Assembly (NCBI RefSeq): GCF_002001105.1
Contig: NZ_MUNP01000036.1
Span: 1 to 64,000, forward strand
Reading direction: 5' to 3'
DNA length: 64,000 nucleotides
Origin: Rhodanobacter sp. C06
GTDB lineage: Bacteria > Pseudomonadota > Gammaproteobacteria > Xanthomonadales > Rhodanobacteraceae
The translations under genes were made by a program, and so were the position numbers. Of the stretch, positions 21,890 to 31,763 are shown one piece after another. The notes beneath the pieces are model-generated. The model made no database searches. It was not told where the DNA came from and saw nothing but the letters and a program-made list of their open reading frames with translations. Position 1 is the stretch's first letter, and each line of letters begins with the position of its first letter.

Positions 21890-24800
21890 ATGAATGACAG
21901 TCTTGATGGCCGATACGCGGAACCGATGACCGGCTCCGCCTTTCCGCTGGGCGAAATCCGCAAGGAGAAATGGCTGGCCGGCCAGTACGGCGATGGTGCC
22001 GCGCTGGCGCTCGCCCACCTCACCGTGCTTCGGCTGGATGGCCCCTTGCACGTCGCCGTGCTGGAACAGGCTGCCGCCCGGCTGTGGCGGCGGCACGCCG
22101 GCCTGCGCATCCAGCCGTCCGCCGACGGCCACACGCAGCACGTGCATCACGACCTGCCGCTGCCGTGGGCGCGGCACGATTTCTCCTCCGCCGGCGAAGC
22201 CGCGGAGGCGCGCCTGGCCGCGCACGTCCAGGCGCGTCTGCGCGTGCCGTTCGATCCGTGCGTGCCGCCGCTGCTGCGCCTGGAACTGCTGCGCTTGGGC
22301 GAGGAGCGGCATGCCCTGCTGCTGCACGCCCACGAACTGGTGCTCGACCGCCGCGCCACCGGCCGCCTGCTGGCGGAGCTGGCGCAAACCTACGGCGAGC
22401 TGCTCGCGGGGCAGGAACCGGCATTCGCACCGGTGCCCCTGCCGTCGCCCGACGACGCGGTGCCCGCCGAAGCGCTCGCCTGGTGGCGCGCACGCCTGGC
22501 CGCCCTGCCCGATCCGCTGAACCTGCCCACCGATCGTTCGGCGCCGCTACGGCCGCGATTCGACGCCGTCGACGCTCGCCGGGTGCTACCTGCGGCGACG
22601 GTCGCCGGCTTGCGCCGGTTGGCACAGGACTGCGGGCTGTCGCTGCGCGACGTGCTGCTCGGCGGCTACGCGGCCTTCCTGATGCGCATGAGCGGGCAGC
22701 ACGACTTCGCCGTCGGCGTGCCGGTCGGCATGCACGGCGAGCCGCTGCACTTCCTGCCGCTGCGCCTGCGCGTGGAACCCGGGCAAAGCGTCGCGGAATT
22801 GCTCGCGCGCACCGCCGCTGCGCTGCACGAGGTCCATGCGCACGGCCAGGTCACGCTGATGGGCTTGCTGCGCGCGCTAGGCCTGCACCACGGCGGTGCG
22901 GAAGCGGCCCTCGGCATGGTCTCGTTCGAGTTCGATCCGGGCATGCCCGGGTTTGCCTTCGCCGGCCTGCGCCACCACGTGATCGACGGCGGCCGCGCGG
23001 CGCTGCTGGGCGAGCTGCACGCACGTGCGGCACTGGAAGGCGATGCACTCGGCATCGACCTGCACGGCTCGGCCGCGCGCTACGACGTGGCCACGCTGCA
23101 GCGCTGGCTGGGCCACTACGCCACGTTGCTGGAAACGCTCGCCGGCACGGCCGCGCCGGCTGCATCGACGATCGCCGAGTTGCCCATGCTCGATGCCGCC
23201 GGACGCGCCCAGGTGCTGCAGGCGTGGAACGACACCGCGCGCGACTACGACCTCGGCAGGGGGCTGCCGGCGCTGATCGCGGCGCAAGCGCGACGCACGC
23301 CGGAAAACATCGCCGCCGAATGCGCCGGCGAAGCGCTGGATTACGCCACGCTCGAGCGGCGCACGGATGCCCTTGCATTGGCGCTGGCCCGTCGCGGCAT
23401 CGGCCGCGGCGATCTGGTCGGCGTGTACGTGCCGCGCAGCCTGGACATGCTGGTCGCCGTGCTGGGCATCCTCAAGAGCGGTGCCGCCTACGTGCCGCTG
23501 GACCCGGAATTTCCGCAGGAGCGACTCGGCTACATGGCCGGGCATGCCGCCCTGCGCTACCTGCTGGTCACGCCCGTCCTGCATCCTCCTCCCGAATTGA
23601 CGGAGGGGCGCGGCTGCCTGGTGGTCGGCGAGCTGGCGGCCGAGCCGGCGGACGGACAACCGCTGCCGCCCGTGCGCGGCGACGACCTGGCCTACGTGCT
23701 GTTCACCTCCGGCTCCACCGGCCAGCCCAAGGGCGTGCGCATCCTGCACCGCAACCTGGTCAACTTCCTGCTGGGCATGCGCGAGCAGCCGGGCTATGGC
23801 GCCGGCGACACGCTGTGCGCCGTCACCACGCTGTCGTTCGACATCGCCGGGCTGGAGCTGTACCTGCCGCTGATCGTCGGCGGCCGCATGGTGATCGCCT
23901 CCGAGACCGAGCATCGCGACCCGCCGGCACTGTGCGAACTGATGGCGAACAGCGGCTGCACGGTGCTGCAGACCACGCCCTCCCTGCTGCGCCTGCTGCA
24001 AGGCATCGGCCGCGAGGACGTGGTGCGCGGACTGCGCCTGTTCGTCGGCGGCGAGGCGATGCCGCTGGCGCTGGCGCGCTCGCTGGTCGGGCGCTGCCGC
24101 GAATTGTGGAACCTGTACGGCCCCACCGAGACCACGATCTGGTCCTCGGTGGCGCGCATCGAACCGGGCATGGAGCCGATCCCGCTCGGCAGGCCGATCG
24201 CCAACACCCGCATCTACGTGCTGGACGAGCGCGGCCAGCCGCAGCCGCCGGGCGTCGTCGGCGAGATCTGGATCGCCGGCGATGGCGTGGCCGACGGCTA
24301 CCTCAACCGCCCCGACCTCAGCGCCGAGCGCTTCGTCGACGACCCCTTCGCCGGCGGCCGCATGTACCGCACCGGCGACCGCGGCTGCTGGCGCGACGGC
24401 CAGCTGCACTTCAGCGGCCGCGCGGACGACCAGATCAAGATCCGCGGCTACCGCATCGAGCCGGGCGACATCGAGGTGGCGGCCGCCGCCGAGCCGGGCG
24501 TGCGCGAGTGCGTGGCGGTGGCACGCAGCTTCGGCGACAACGACCTGCGCCTGGTGCTGTACGTGGCCGCGGCGGTGGACGATGGCCTGACCGAGCGCCT
24601 GCGCGCCCGCCTGCATCAGAAGCTGCCCGTCTACATGCAGCCACAGCACATCGAGCGGCTGGACGCGCTGCCGAAGACACTGAACGGCAAGATCGACCGC
24701 AAGGCCCTGCCACCACCATCCGCGGCCGCGCGGCGCGGCGTGCGGACGCAAGCAGGTGGACTGACCGATCCGCGCCAGGCCTATCTCGCCACGATCTGGC

Positions 24801-25099
24801 GCGAACTGATCGGCGTGGAACAGGTGGGCGCCAACGACAGCTTCTTCGACCTGGGCGGCCACTCGCTGCTGGCGGCGGAATTCGTGGCGCGCGTGCAGCG
24901 GGAGACTTCGGTGCGACTGCAGCTGATCGACGTGGCCTCCGGCACGCTGGCGATGCTGGCCCGCGAATTGCCCGAAAAGGCGAAAGACGCGCCGCGATTG
25001 CCGCTGCTGCTGCGGCTGCATCGCTGGTTCGGGATGGGCCTGTGGTTCGTCATGGACAAAACATGGTGGGGGGATGGCCTTGATTGGCTTTGCCAGTGA
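21890..25099 (+). CDS. NRPS, terminal module: degenerate C-A-PCP, predicted for glycine
   Basis: A protein of 1,069 residues. The N-terminal condensation fold (about 15-440) is recognisable, but its catalytic motif reads HELVLDR near residue 147 in place of HHxxxDG: the second His is Glu and the Gly is Arg. The A domain (about 459-920) has [11 protein letters not shown] near 604, [10 protein letters not shown] near 742, YRTGDRG and [10 protein letters not shown]. Its by-eye code DILQFGLIW(K) differs from the glycine code at one place. PCP Ser is in [10 protein letters not shown] near 992. No TE, reductase or terminal C domain follows, only about 75 residues with a basic, aromatic-rich tail. 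ATG 21890 is preferred (AGGGG six bases upstream); ATG 21854 is possible. The 123-bp gap before it is the only clear break in the NRPS run. Its end overlaps the next glycosyltransferase gene by 26 bp. Confidence 0.9.
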   Translation: MNDSLDGRYAEPMTGSAFPLGEIRKEKWLAGQYGDGAALALAHLTVLRLDGPLHVAVLEQAAARLWRRHAGLRIQPSADGHTQHVHHDLPLPWARHDFSSAGEAAEARLAAHVQARLRVPFDPCVPPLLRLELLRLGEERHALLLHAHELVLDRRATGRLLAELAQTYGELLAGQEPAFAPVPLPSPDDAVPAEALAWWRARLAALPDPLNLPTDRSAPLRPRFDAVDARRVLPAATVAGLRRLAQDCGLSLRDVLLGGYAAFLMRMSGQHDFAVGVPVGMHGEPLHFLPLRLRVEPGQSVAELLARTAAALHEVHAHGQVTLMGLLRALGLHHGGAEAALGMVSFEFDPGMPGFAFAGLRHHVIDGGRAALLGELHARAALEGDALGIDLHGSAARYDVATLQRWLGHYATLLETLAGTAAPAASTIAELPMLDAAGRAQVLQAWNDTARDYDLGRGLPALIAAQARRTPENIAAECAGEALDYATLERRTDALALALARRGIGRGDLVGVYVPRSLDMLVAVLGILKSGAAYVPLDPEFPQERLGYMAGHAALRYLLVTPVLHPPPELTEGRGCLVVGELAAEPADGQPLPPVRGDDLAYVLFTSGSTGQPKGVRILHRNLVNFLLGMREQPGYGAGDTLCAVTTLSFDIAGLELYLPLIVGGRMVIASETEHRDPPALCELMANSGCTVLQTTPSLLRLLQGIGREDVVRGLRLFVGGEAMPLALARSLVGRCRELWNLYGPTETTIWSSVARIEPGMEPIPLGRPIANTRIYVLDERGQPQPPGVVGEIWIAGDGVADGYLNRPDLSAERFVDDPFAGGRMYRTGDRGCWRDGQLHFSGRADDQIKIRGYRIEPGDIEVAAAAEPGVRECVAVARSFGDNDLRLVLYVAAAVDDGLTERLRARLHQKLPVYMQPQHIERLDALPKTLNGKIDRKALPPPSAAARRGVRTQAGGLTDPRQAYLATIWRELIGVEQVGANDSFFDLGGHSLLAAEFVARVQRETSVRLQLIDVASGTLAMLARELPEKAKDAPRLPLLLRLHRWFGMGLWFVMDKTWWGDGLDWLCQ

Positions 25100-26210
25100 A
25101 GTCTTTGCGATATCGGCGCTTGCCCTCGTGCACGTCTTCGCCGGCTATCCGCTGTGGGTCGCCGCGCTGGCGCGCTGGAGGCCGCGCCCGGTGCAACGGC
25201 GCGCATGGACACCGCGCGTCACCGCGGTGCTCGCCGTGCACGACGGCGCCGCGCACGTGCGCGCCAAGCTCGAAGGCCTGCTCGCCCTGGACTATCCGGC
25301 GGAACGGCTCGACATCGTGGTGGCCTGCGATGGCTGCCGCGACGACACCGCGGCGCGTGCCCGCGCGCTCGGCGATCCGCGCATCCGCGTGCTGGAGTTT
25401 GCCGAACGACGCGGCAAGGCGGCCTGCCTCAACGACGCGGTGGCCGAGGCGCGCGGCGAGGTGCTGCTAATGACCGACGTGCGCCAGCGGCTGGAGCCGG
25501 ACGCGCTGCGCCAGCTGGTGGCGAACCTGGGCGATGCGCAGGTGGGCGCGGTCGGCGGCCAGCTGCGCCTGTTCGACGCGCACACCGGCTTCGCCCGCGG
25601 CATCGATGCGTACTGGCGCTACGAGACGCTGATCCGCGCCAGCGAAAGCCGCTCCGGCTCGGTGATCGGCGTCAGCGGCGCGCTGTACGCGATGCGCCGC
25701 GCGTTGTTCCTTCCGCTGCCGGCGGGCACCGTGCTGGACGACGTACTGGTGCCGATGCAGGTGGCCGCGGCCGGGCTGCGCGTGGTGTACGAGCCGGCCG
25801 CGGTGGCCTGGGACGGCAGTTCGCAGCAGCCGCGCGAGGAGCAGCGCCGCAAGATCCGTACGCTGGCCGGCAACTACCAGCTGGTGCAGCTGGCGCCGTG
25901 GCTGCTGCTGCCGTGGCGCAACCCGCTGTGGTTCCGCTTCGTCAGCCACAAGCTGCTGCGCCTGCTGGCGCCGTGGCTGCTGCTGGCGCTGGCGCTCTCG
26001 GCAACGCTGCTGGCGACGCGGCATGCGCTGTTCGCGGCGACCGCGCTGGGGCTGCTCGCGGCACTCGCCGCGGTGGTGGCCGGACGCCTGCTGCCGACGC
26101 TGGGCGGGCGCCAGCCCGTGCGGCTGCTGACCGCGTTCTGCTATCTCAACCTGTTCGCCGCGCAGGCGCTGCTGGCGTTCGCGCGCAACCGGAGGCTGCA
26201 CCTGTGGTGA
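25074..26210 (+). CDS. Membrane glycosyltransferase, family GT2
   Basis: A 378-residue protein with one N-terminal membrane segment, a GT-A catalytic domain and three C-terminal membrane segments (about 285-375), the layout of processive or EPS GT2 enzymes. The donor-binding part shows [26 protein letters not shown] and [10 protein letters not shown], where the usual DxD is replaced by [17 protein letters not shown] and [14 protein letters not shown] are the acceptor and (Q/E)xxR-type motifs. It adds one sugar to the lipid-linked repeat at the cytoplasmic face. The start ATG 25074 follows GGGGGG and lies inside the last codons of the third NRPS gene, so peptide and EPS genes appear to be one transcription unit. 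Confidence 0.85.
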   Translation: MALIGFASEVFAISALALVHVFAGYPLWVAALARWRPRPVQRRAWTPRVTAVLAVHDGAAHVRAKLEGLLALDYPAERLDIVVACDGCRDDTAARARALGDPRIRVLEFAERRGKAACLNDAVAEARGEVLLMTDVRQRLEPDALRQLVANLGDAQVGAVGGQLRLFDAHTGFARGIDAYWRYETLIRASESRSGSVIGVSGALYAMRRALFLPLPAGTVLDDVLVPMQVAAAGLRVVYEPAAVAWDGSSQQPREEQRRKIRTLAGNYQLVQLAPWLLLPWRNPLWFRFVSHKLLRLLAPWLLLALALSATLLATRHALFAATALGLLAALAAVVAGRLLPTLGGRQPVRLLTAFCYLNLFAAQALLAFARNRRLHLW

Positions 26211-26286
26211 TCCAGTGGCCCGTTCGATGCACCCCTTCGGCGGCATGCAACGGCGCGCCTGCGGGCGCCTGCGGGGAGTGGTGCGC

Positions 26287-27723
26287 ATGTTCCTGCTGAT
26301 CCTCGTCTACCTCGCTTTCGCGATCGTCCGGCCGCAGGACTTCCTGCCCGGCATGGCGGGCCTGCCGGTGATGTCGCTGACCCTGCTGCTGGCCTTCATC
26401 GGCTGGCTGCTGCGTGGTGCGCGCACGCCCGGCGCGCCGCAGTTCCTGCTGCTGCCGCTGTTCGTGCTGATCGCGATGGCCTCGGAGGTGGTCACCGGCT
26501 GGGCCGGCGGCATGCAGTACGTGATCGAACAGATGGGGCCGTCGCTGATCGTGTTCTTCGTGCTGGCGAGCGCCATCGACGACCCGCGCCGCACCGCCGC
26601 CACCTTCGCGGTGATCGGGCTGTGCGCGATGGTGCTGGCCTTGCACAGCGTGCAGCAGGCCAGCCACGGCGTCGGCTGGACCGGCATGACCCTGGGCGAG
26701 GACGGGCGCATCCGCTACGTGGGCATCTTCAACGATCCCAACGATCTCGGCCTGCTGTTCGTGATGGCGCTGCCGATGCTGTTCTGCGTGGCCGCGCGCG
26801 CCGGCTTCCTCGGCCGCTGGTTCTGGCGCGCCGGCATCGTGCTGCTGCTGGCCGGGATTTACCTGACCAAGTCGCGCGGCACCCAGCTGGCGGTACTGAT
26901 GATGGGCGCGATCTGGCTGTGGCAGAAGCGCGGGCTGCTCACCGCCGGCTCGCTGAGCTTCGCCGGCCTGGTCGGGCTGACGCTGCTGCCGTCCACGCGC
27001 ATGAACGACCTCGACCCGGACGAAGAGTCCGCCTTCGGTCGCGTGGACGCGTGGTACGAAGGCTTCGACATGTTCAAGACGCACCCGCTGTTCGGCGTGG
27101 GCTTCGGCAACTTCACCGACTACAACAGGCTGACCGCACACAACTCCTTCGTGCTGGTGCTGGCCGAGACCGGCTTCCTGGGCTTCGTGACCTGGCTGGC
27201 CTTCGTCGGCTACGGCTTCTGGATGATGTGGCGCCTGCTGCGCCTGCAGGCGGGGCTGGCGCAGGCGGCTCAGGTCGCGGTCGCGCATGTGGTGGCGGCA
27301 CGCCCGCAGGCACGCCTGGCGCTGGTGCGGGCGCTGCCCGCCGGCGCTGACGCGGAGCAGCGCCGGACCACCGTCGTGCGCGGGCCGGCCGCCGTCGTGG
27401 CAACTGGCGCGGGGACTGCGGCGGACCGCGCGGACACCGCGGCGCAACAGCGCCAGGACCGCGCCGAACAGGCGCTGTCGCTGACCCTGTTCTGCGCGCT
27501 GTGCGGCTTCTTCACCGCCGCGTTCTTCCTCAGCCGCAGCTACAACATCATGCTCTACACGCTGGCCGCGATCGTGGTGGGCCACTACGCCAGCCTGCGT
27601 AAACGCCACGACACGCTGCCGCGTTTCACTCTCTCGGCCAGCGGCTGGCGCTGGCTGCCGATCTCGCTGATGGTCATCGCGGCGCTCTACGTGCTGGTGG
27701 CCGTGCTGCTGCGAATGCCATGA
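26287..27723 (+). CDS. O-antigen ligase/Wzy-type polysaccharide polymerase
   Basis: A 478-residue inner-membrane protein with about 10-11 hydrophobic segments. The large periplasmic loop carries KTHPLFGVGFGNF and ...AHNSFVLVLAETGFLG, the signature of the Wzy_C/O-antigen-ligase family; RPQDFLPGMAG at the N-terminus is seen in XrtA-locus ligases. It would polymerise or ligate lipid-linked repeats in the periplasm. Between the NSF motif and the last three membrane segments is an Ala/Arg/Gln-rich insertion of about 80 residues that looks unstructured and is unusual for the family. ATG 26287 follows CGGGGAG; an in-frame GTG at 26215 would add 24 Arg-rich residues. It is followed after 10 bp by the flippase gene. 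Confidence 0.83.
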   Translation: MFLLILVYLAFAIVRPQDFLPGMAGLPVMSLTLLLAFIGWLLRGARTPGAPQFLLLPLFVLIAMASEVVTGWAGGMQYVIEQMGPSLIVFFVLASAIDDPRRTAATFAVIGLCAMVLALHSVQQASHGVGWTGMTLGEDGRIRYVGIFNDPNDLGLLFVMALPMLFCVAARAGFLGRWFWRAGIVLLLAGIYLTKSRGTQLAVLMMGAIWLWQKRGLLTAGSLSFAGLVGLTLLPSTRMNDLDPDEESAFGRVDAWYEGFDMFKTHPLFGVGFGNFTDYNRLTAHNSFVLVLAETGFLGFVTWLAFVGYGFWMMWRLLRLQAGLAQAAQVAVAHVVAARPQARLALVRALPAGADAEQRRTTVVRGPAAVVATGAGTAADRADTAAQQRQDRAEQALSLTLFCALCGFFTAAFFLSRSYNIMLYTLAAIVVGHYASLRKRHDTLPRFTLSASGWRWLPISLMVIAALYVLVAVLLRMP

Positions 27724-27733
27724 CCCCACGCTC

Positions 27734-29284
27734 ATGACCCCACGCTCGCTCACCCTGCGCAACACGCTGTTCTCCTCGCTGGGGATCTACGTCGAGTATT
27801 TCCTCGGCATGGTCTGCGCGGTGCTGATCGCGCGTCACCTGGGGCCACGCCATTACGGCATCTACGGCCTGTTCATCTGGTTCGCGGCGATCGGTATCGT
27901 GGTGACCAATTCGGGCATCACCACCGGCGTGATCAAGTTCGTGGCGGAGTTGCGCGGCAGCCGGCAACCCGAGCTGATCCGGCCGCTGCTCGCCTACATG
28001 CGCAGGGTGCAGCGCTGGCACCTGCTGGTGGTGCTCGGCCTGGGCCTGGGTCTGTACCTGCTGCTCGGGCGGCGCTACGCCGCCGAGCTGGACCTGCTGG
28101 AATTCGTGATGCTCGCGGCCGCGGTGGGCATGCGCGCGCCGTACATGTTCAACGTGGCGATCGCGAAAGGCTTCGAGGCCTTCGACGCCACCGCGCGGAT
28201 CACCCTGGTGGCGGCGCCGACCAACCTGGCGCTGGTGGTCGCCGCGATGCTGCTGCACGGCGACATCCTCTGGTTCGTGGTGATGTACGCGATCTCCAGC
28301 GCGGTGTTCCTGCTCGCCTCGCAGCACCAGGTGCGTCGGCTGCTGGCGCCGCTGCCGCGCCGCGGCGATCTGCCGGGCGAACTGCTGCGGCGCATCCGCC
28401 GGCACCTGCGCATCGTCTCGCTGACCATCATCGTGAGCTTCCTGATCGCCAGCGACGTGGAGATCCTGTTCCTCAACATGTTCGCCAGCGCCACCGCGGC
28501 GGGCTACTTCAAGGTGGCCTACCAGCTGGCCAGCGGCATCATGCTGCTGGTGCCGGGAGTGTTCAGCGCGGTGCTGCTGCCGATGATGGCGAAGGCGCTG
28601 AGCGAGGGGCGCGCCGCGGGTGGGCGTCGCTTCGTGGCGGTGACTTCGTACCTGGCTTTGCTCGGCGCGCCGGTGGTGGTGTTCGGGGCCTGCTTCGCCG
28701 CCGCGGTGATCGGACTGCTGTACGGGCCGGCCTATGCCGCCGCCGCGCCGGTGTTCGCGCTGTGCATGCTGGCCAGCGCGCTGAATACCTCGGCGCAGGG
28801 CGCGACCAGCCTGCTGGTAAGCGCCGACCGTCAGCACGTGATCCTCGCGCTCACCCTGCTGTTCGGCGTGTTCAAGATCGGCGTGGACGTGACCCTGGTC
28901 CGGCATTTCGGGCTGCACGGAGCGATGGCGGCGATCGTGATCGCCGCGGTGGTCAGCTCCTCGGCCTACGTGCTGCTGGGTATGCGCGTGGGGGGCGTGC
29001 CGCTGGAATGGCGCCGGCTCGGACGCATCCTGCTGGCCGCCGCGCTGGCCGGCGCCGTTGCCTCGCTGGTGCTGCCGCTGCGCCTGCCACCGCTGTTCAC
29101 GTTGCTGCTTGGCGGTCCGCTGCTGGTCGCGGCATATTTGCCGCTCACGCTGTGGCTGCGCTGCTGGACGGGCGCGGACATCGAGCAGCTGAAAGGCCTG
29201 CACCAGCGCTTCGCGGCGGGTCGGCCGCTGCTGCTGGGGCGCCTGCTGGCGTGGTCCGGCGCGCGCGCGGGGCAGCACTCATGA
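27734..29284 (+). CDS. Wzx-like polysaccharide flippase (MATE/MOP family)
   Basis: A 516-residue protein with about 14 hydrophobic segments spread over its length, a RfbX/Wzx-like oligosaccharide-lipid exporter of the MOP superfamily. The N-terminal block (LGPRHYGIYGLFIWFAA, NSGITTGVIKFVAE) is typical of polysaccharide_synt proteins. It would flip the undecaprenyl-linked repeat to the periplasm for the neighbouring polymerase. The direct repeat TGACCCCACGCTC lies around the start, so ATG 27734 versus the frame just upstream was judged by the hydrophobic N-terminus. The stop overlaps the next ATG (ATGA). Confidence 0.88.
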   Translation: MTPRSLTLRNTLFSSLGIYVEYFLGMVCAVLIARHLGPRHYGIYGLFIWFAAIGIVVTNSGITTGVIKFVAELRGSRQPELIRPLLAYMRRVQRWHLLVVLGLGLGLYLLLGRRYAAELDLLEFVMLAAAVGMRAPYMFNVAIAKGFEAFDATARITLVAAPTNLALVVAAMLLHGDILWFVVMYAISSAVFLLASQHQVRRLLAPLPRRGDLPGELLRRIRRHLRIVSLTIIVSFLIASDVEILFLNMFASATAAGYFKVAYQLASGIMLLVPGVFSAVLLPMMAKALSEGRAAGGRRFVAVTSYLALLGAPVVVFGACFAAAVIGLLYGPAYAAAAPVFALCMLASALNTSAQGATSLLVSADRQHVILALTLLFGVFKIGVDVTLVRHFGLHGAMAAIVIAAVVSSSAYVLLGMRVGGVPLEWRRLGRILLAAALAGAVASLVLPLRLPPLFTLLLGGPLLVAAYLPLTLWLRCWTGADIEQLKGLHQRFAAGRPLLLGRLLAWSGARAGQHS

Positions 29285-30639
29285 GCGTCTACGAACACCT
29301 GTTCCGCCGGGTGCTCTACCCGGCCTACGAATCCGGCTTGCGCCGACGCTGCACGCTGGACTGGCTCGCCGGCTACGAGCGCGACCAGTGGCTGGCGCCC
29401 GAACAGCTCCGCGCCCTGCAGCTGGAGCGCCTGCAGCGCCTGCTGCGGCACTGCGAGCAGCACGTGCCCTGGTATCGCCGGCGCTGGCGCGAGCTCGGCA
29501 TCGCGGCGGCGGACATCCGCAGCCTCGACGACTACGCGCGCCTGCCGGTGCTGGGCAAGGACGAGATCCGCGCGCACTTCGACGAGTTCAAGGCCGACGG
29601 CTGGCACGACCGGCTCCTGTACAAGGCCACCGGCGGCTCCACCGGTCAGCCGATGCGCTTCGGCTACACCCGCGAGAGCAACGAGCGGCGCACCGCGGTG
29701 ATGTGGCGCGGCTACGGCTGGGCCGGCGCGCGCATGGGCCGGCGCACGCTGTACGTCTGGGGCGGCGCGGTGGGCGAGCCGCGGCGCCTGCACCAGTTCA
29801 AGGATCGGCTGTACCACGCGGCGTTCGCGCGACGCATGCTCAACAGCTTCCACATGACCGACGCCAACCTCGGCGAATACGCCGACGCCATCGACGCCTA
29901 CCGGCCCGAGGTGATCGTGGGCTATGTCGGCCCGCTGGTACGCCTGGCGCAATGGCTGCTGGACAACCGCCGCACGCTGGCGCGGCCGCCGGCCGCGGTG
30001 CTGGGCGCGGCCGAGGCGTTGCACGATTTCCAGCGCGAACTGATCGAGCGTGCGTTCGGTTGCCCGGCCTACAACACCTACGGCTGCCGCGAGGTGATGC
30101 TGATCGCGTCCGAGTGCGAACGGCGGCACGGCCTGCACGTCAATGCCGATCACCTGGTGGTGGAGCTACATGGCGCGGCGACGAGCGGCGCCAGTGGCGA
30201 GGTGCTGCTCACCGACCTTTCCAACTACGGCATGCCGTTGCTGCGCTATGCCAACGGCGACCTGGCCACGGCCGGCACGGAAACCTGCCCGTGTGGACGC
30301 GGCCTGCCGCTGCTGGCGCACGTGGACGGCCGCAAGCTGGATGCGATCCGCACGCCGGACGGCCACCTGCTGCCCGGCGAGTTCTTTCCGCACATGCTCA
30401 AGGACGTGCCGGGCCTGCGCCGCTTCCAGCTGGTGCAGCGCCGGCTCGACCGGCTCGAACTGGCGCTGGTCTGCGACGAACGCTTCGACGACGCCGCGAT
30501 GGCCTGGATCCGCCGCGAGCTGGCGAAGGTGGTCGGCGACAGCGTCGCGCTCGAGTGCCGGATCGTCGACGATCTTCCCCTGACGCCCAGCGGCAAGCTG
30601 CGCGTCACCGTCTCCGCCCTTCCCCCTTCCTCCTCCTGA
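29281..30639 (+). CDS. PaaK/CapK-like adenylate-forming enzyme
   Basis: A 452-residue soluble member of the ANL superfamily related to phenylacetate-CoA ligase. The phosphate loop is YKATGGSTGQPM near residue 120; the A5-like motif is YNTYGCREVM; the hinge region reads GELLLTD-like, then YANGDLA, and the end has LTPSGKLR with the catalytic Lys. It is shorter than NRPS A domains and ends without a carrier. A cluster of Cys residues (TCPCGRG) may bind a metal, as in F390-synthetase-like proteins. Such enzymes are frequent in EPS loci and are thought to activate an acid for transfer onto the polymer. Next to an NRPS line lacking a release domain it is a candidate for linking acyl or peptide groups to the EPS. 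That role is inferred. Confidence 0.75.
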   Translation: MSVYEHLFRRVLYPAYESGLRRRCTLDWLAGYERDQWLAPEQLRALQLERLQRLLRHCEQHVPWYRRRWRELGIAAADIRSLDDYARLPVLGKDEIRAHFDEFKADGWHDRLLYKATGGSTGQPMRFGYTRESNERRTAVMWRGYGWAGARMGRRTLYVWGGAVGEPRRLHQFKDRLYHAAFARRMLNSFHMTDANLGEYADAIDAYRPEVIVGYVGPLVRLAQWLLDNRRTLARPPAAVLGAAEALHDFQRELIERAFGCPAYNTYGCREVMLIASECERRHGLHVNADHLVVELHGAATSGASGEVLLTDLSNYGMPLLRYANGDLATAGTETCPCGRGLPLLAHVDGRKLDAIRTPDGHLLPGEFFPHMLKDVPGLRRFQLVQRRLDRLELALVCDERFDDAAMAWIRRELAKVVGDSVALECRIVDDLPLTPSGKLRVTVSALPPSSS

Positions 30640-30647
30640 ATGCACCA

Positions 30648-31763
30648 ATGAACATCACCCATGTCGTGGAAAACTTGAACCGCGGAGGACTGGAACGCGT
30701 CGTGCTCGACCTGGTCAAGCTGCAGCAGCAACAAGGCCACCACTGCCAGGTGGTATGCCTGTTCGAACGCGGCACGCTGGCGCACGAGCTGGATGCCGCG
30801 GGCATTCCGGTGCATGCCTGCCACAAGCGCAGGGGCTTCGACATCAAGGCGCTGTCACAGGTGCGCCAGCTGATCCGCGCCCACCACACCGACGTGCTGC
30901 ACAGCCACAACGCGGTGGCACATTACCTGGCGGTGCTGGCCAGCCTCGGCCTGGGCGTGGGAAAGGTCGTCAACACCCGCCACGGCATGGGCGGCATGCA
31001 ACGCTGGAACCGCGCGGAAATGCTCTATCGCGCCAGCCTGGCGCGCACCGACGCGGTGGCGATGGTCTGCGAAGCGGCGTGCAACGGCGCGATCGAGCAT
31101 GGCCTGGTGCCGCGCCGCAAGCTGCGCGTGGTGCCGAACGGCTTGCGCGTGCAGGAATTCGCGACCGTCTCGCCGGCCGCGCGCGAGCGCTTGCACCAGG
31201 CGCTAGCGCTGTCGCCGCAGACGCGCCTGATCGGCACGGTGGGGCGGCTCAACTGGGCCAAGGACCAGGCCAGCCTGATCCGCGCGTTTCGCCGCGTGCA
31301 CGACCAGCAGGCGGACAGCGCGCTGCTGCTGGTCGGCGACGGCCTGCTGCGGCCCGAGCTGGAAGCCTGCGCGCGCGACGAGGGCCTCGCCGACGCGGTG
31401 CATTTCCTCGGCGACCGCAGCGACGTGCGCGAGCTGCTGCAGGGGCTGGACGTGTTCGTACTCTCCTCGGTGAGCGAGGGCTACTCGATGGCGCTGCTGG
31501 AAGCCTCCGCCACCGCGCTGCCGATCGTGGCCACCGACGTCGGCGGCAACCGCGAGATCGTGCAACACGGCGTCACCGGCCGCATCGTGCCGGCGCGCGA
31601 CGCCGATGCGCTGGCGCAGGCGATCCTCGACCTGCTGCGCGATCCGCAGCGCGCCGCGAGCTGCGGCGCGGCCGCCCGCGCGATGATGGAGACGCGCGGC
31701 TCGCTCGAGGCGATGGCGGCGCGCTACGCCGCGCTGTACGAGTCGCGGGAGCCGGCCGCATGA
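30648..31763 (+). CDS. GT4 glycosyltransferase, XrtA-locus Stp2-like
   Basis: A 371-residue GT-B enzyme without membrane segments. The N-terminal half begins VVENLNRGGLERVV, the glycine-rich acceptor loop, followed by HSHNAVAHYLA and TRHGMG. The C-terminal half holds the donor site: VGRLNWAKDQ and the E-x7-E element in SVSEGYSMALLEASA. The wording of both halves resembles the Stp2 transferase of XrtA/PEP-CTERM loci (TIGR03088). It adds a sugar to the growing lipid-linked repeat. It starts 8 bp after the PaaK-like gene; its stop overlaps the ATG of the next GT. Confidence 0.85.
   Translation: MNITHVVENLNRGGLERVVLDLVKLQQQQGHHCQVVCLFERGTLAHELDAAGIPVHACHKRRGFDIKALSQVRQLIRAHHTDVLHSHNAVAHYLAVLASLGLGVGKVVNTRHGMGGMQRWNRAEMLYRASLARTDAVAMVCEAACNGAIEHGLVPRRKLRVVPNGLRVQEFATVSPAARERLHQALALSPQTRLIGTVGRLNWAKDQASLIRAFRRVHDQQADSALLLVGDGLLRPELEACARDEGLADAVHFLGDRSDVRELLQGLDVFVLSSVSEGYSMALLEASATALPIVATDVGGNREIVQHGVTGRIVPARDADALAQAILDLLRDPQRAASCGAAARAMMETRGSLEAMAARYAALYESREPAA

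Noticed and set aside
24900-25099. Possible thioesterase at the end of the last NRPS gene
   Set aside because: Only about 75 residues remain after the PCP serine, with no GxSxG.
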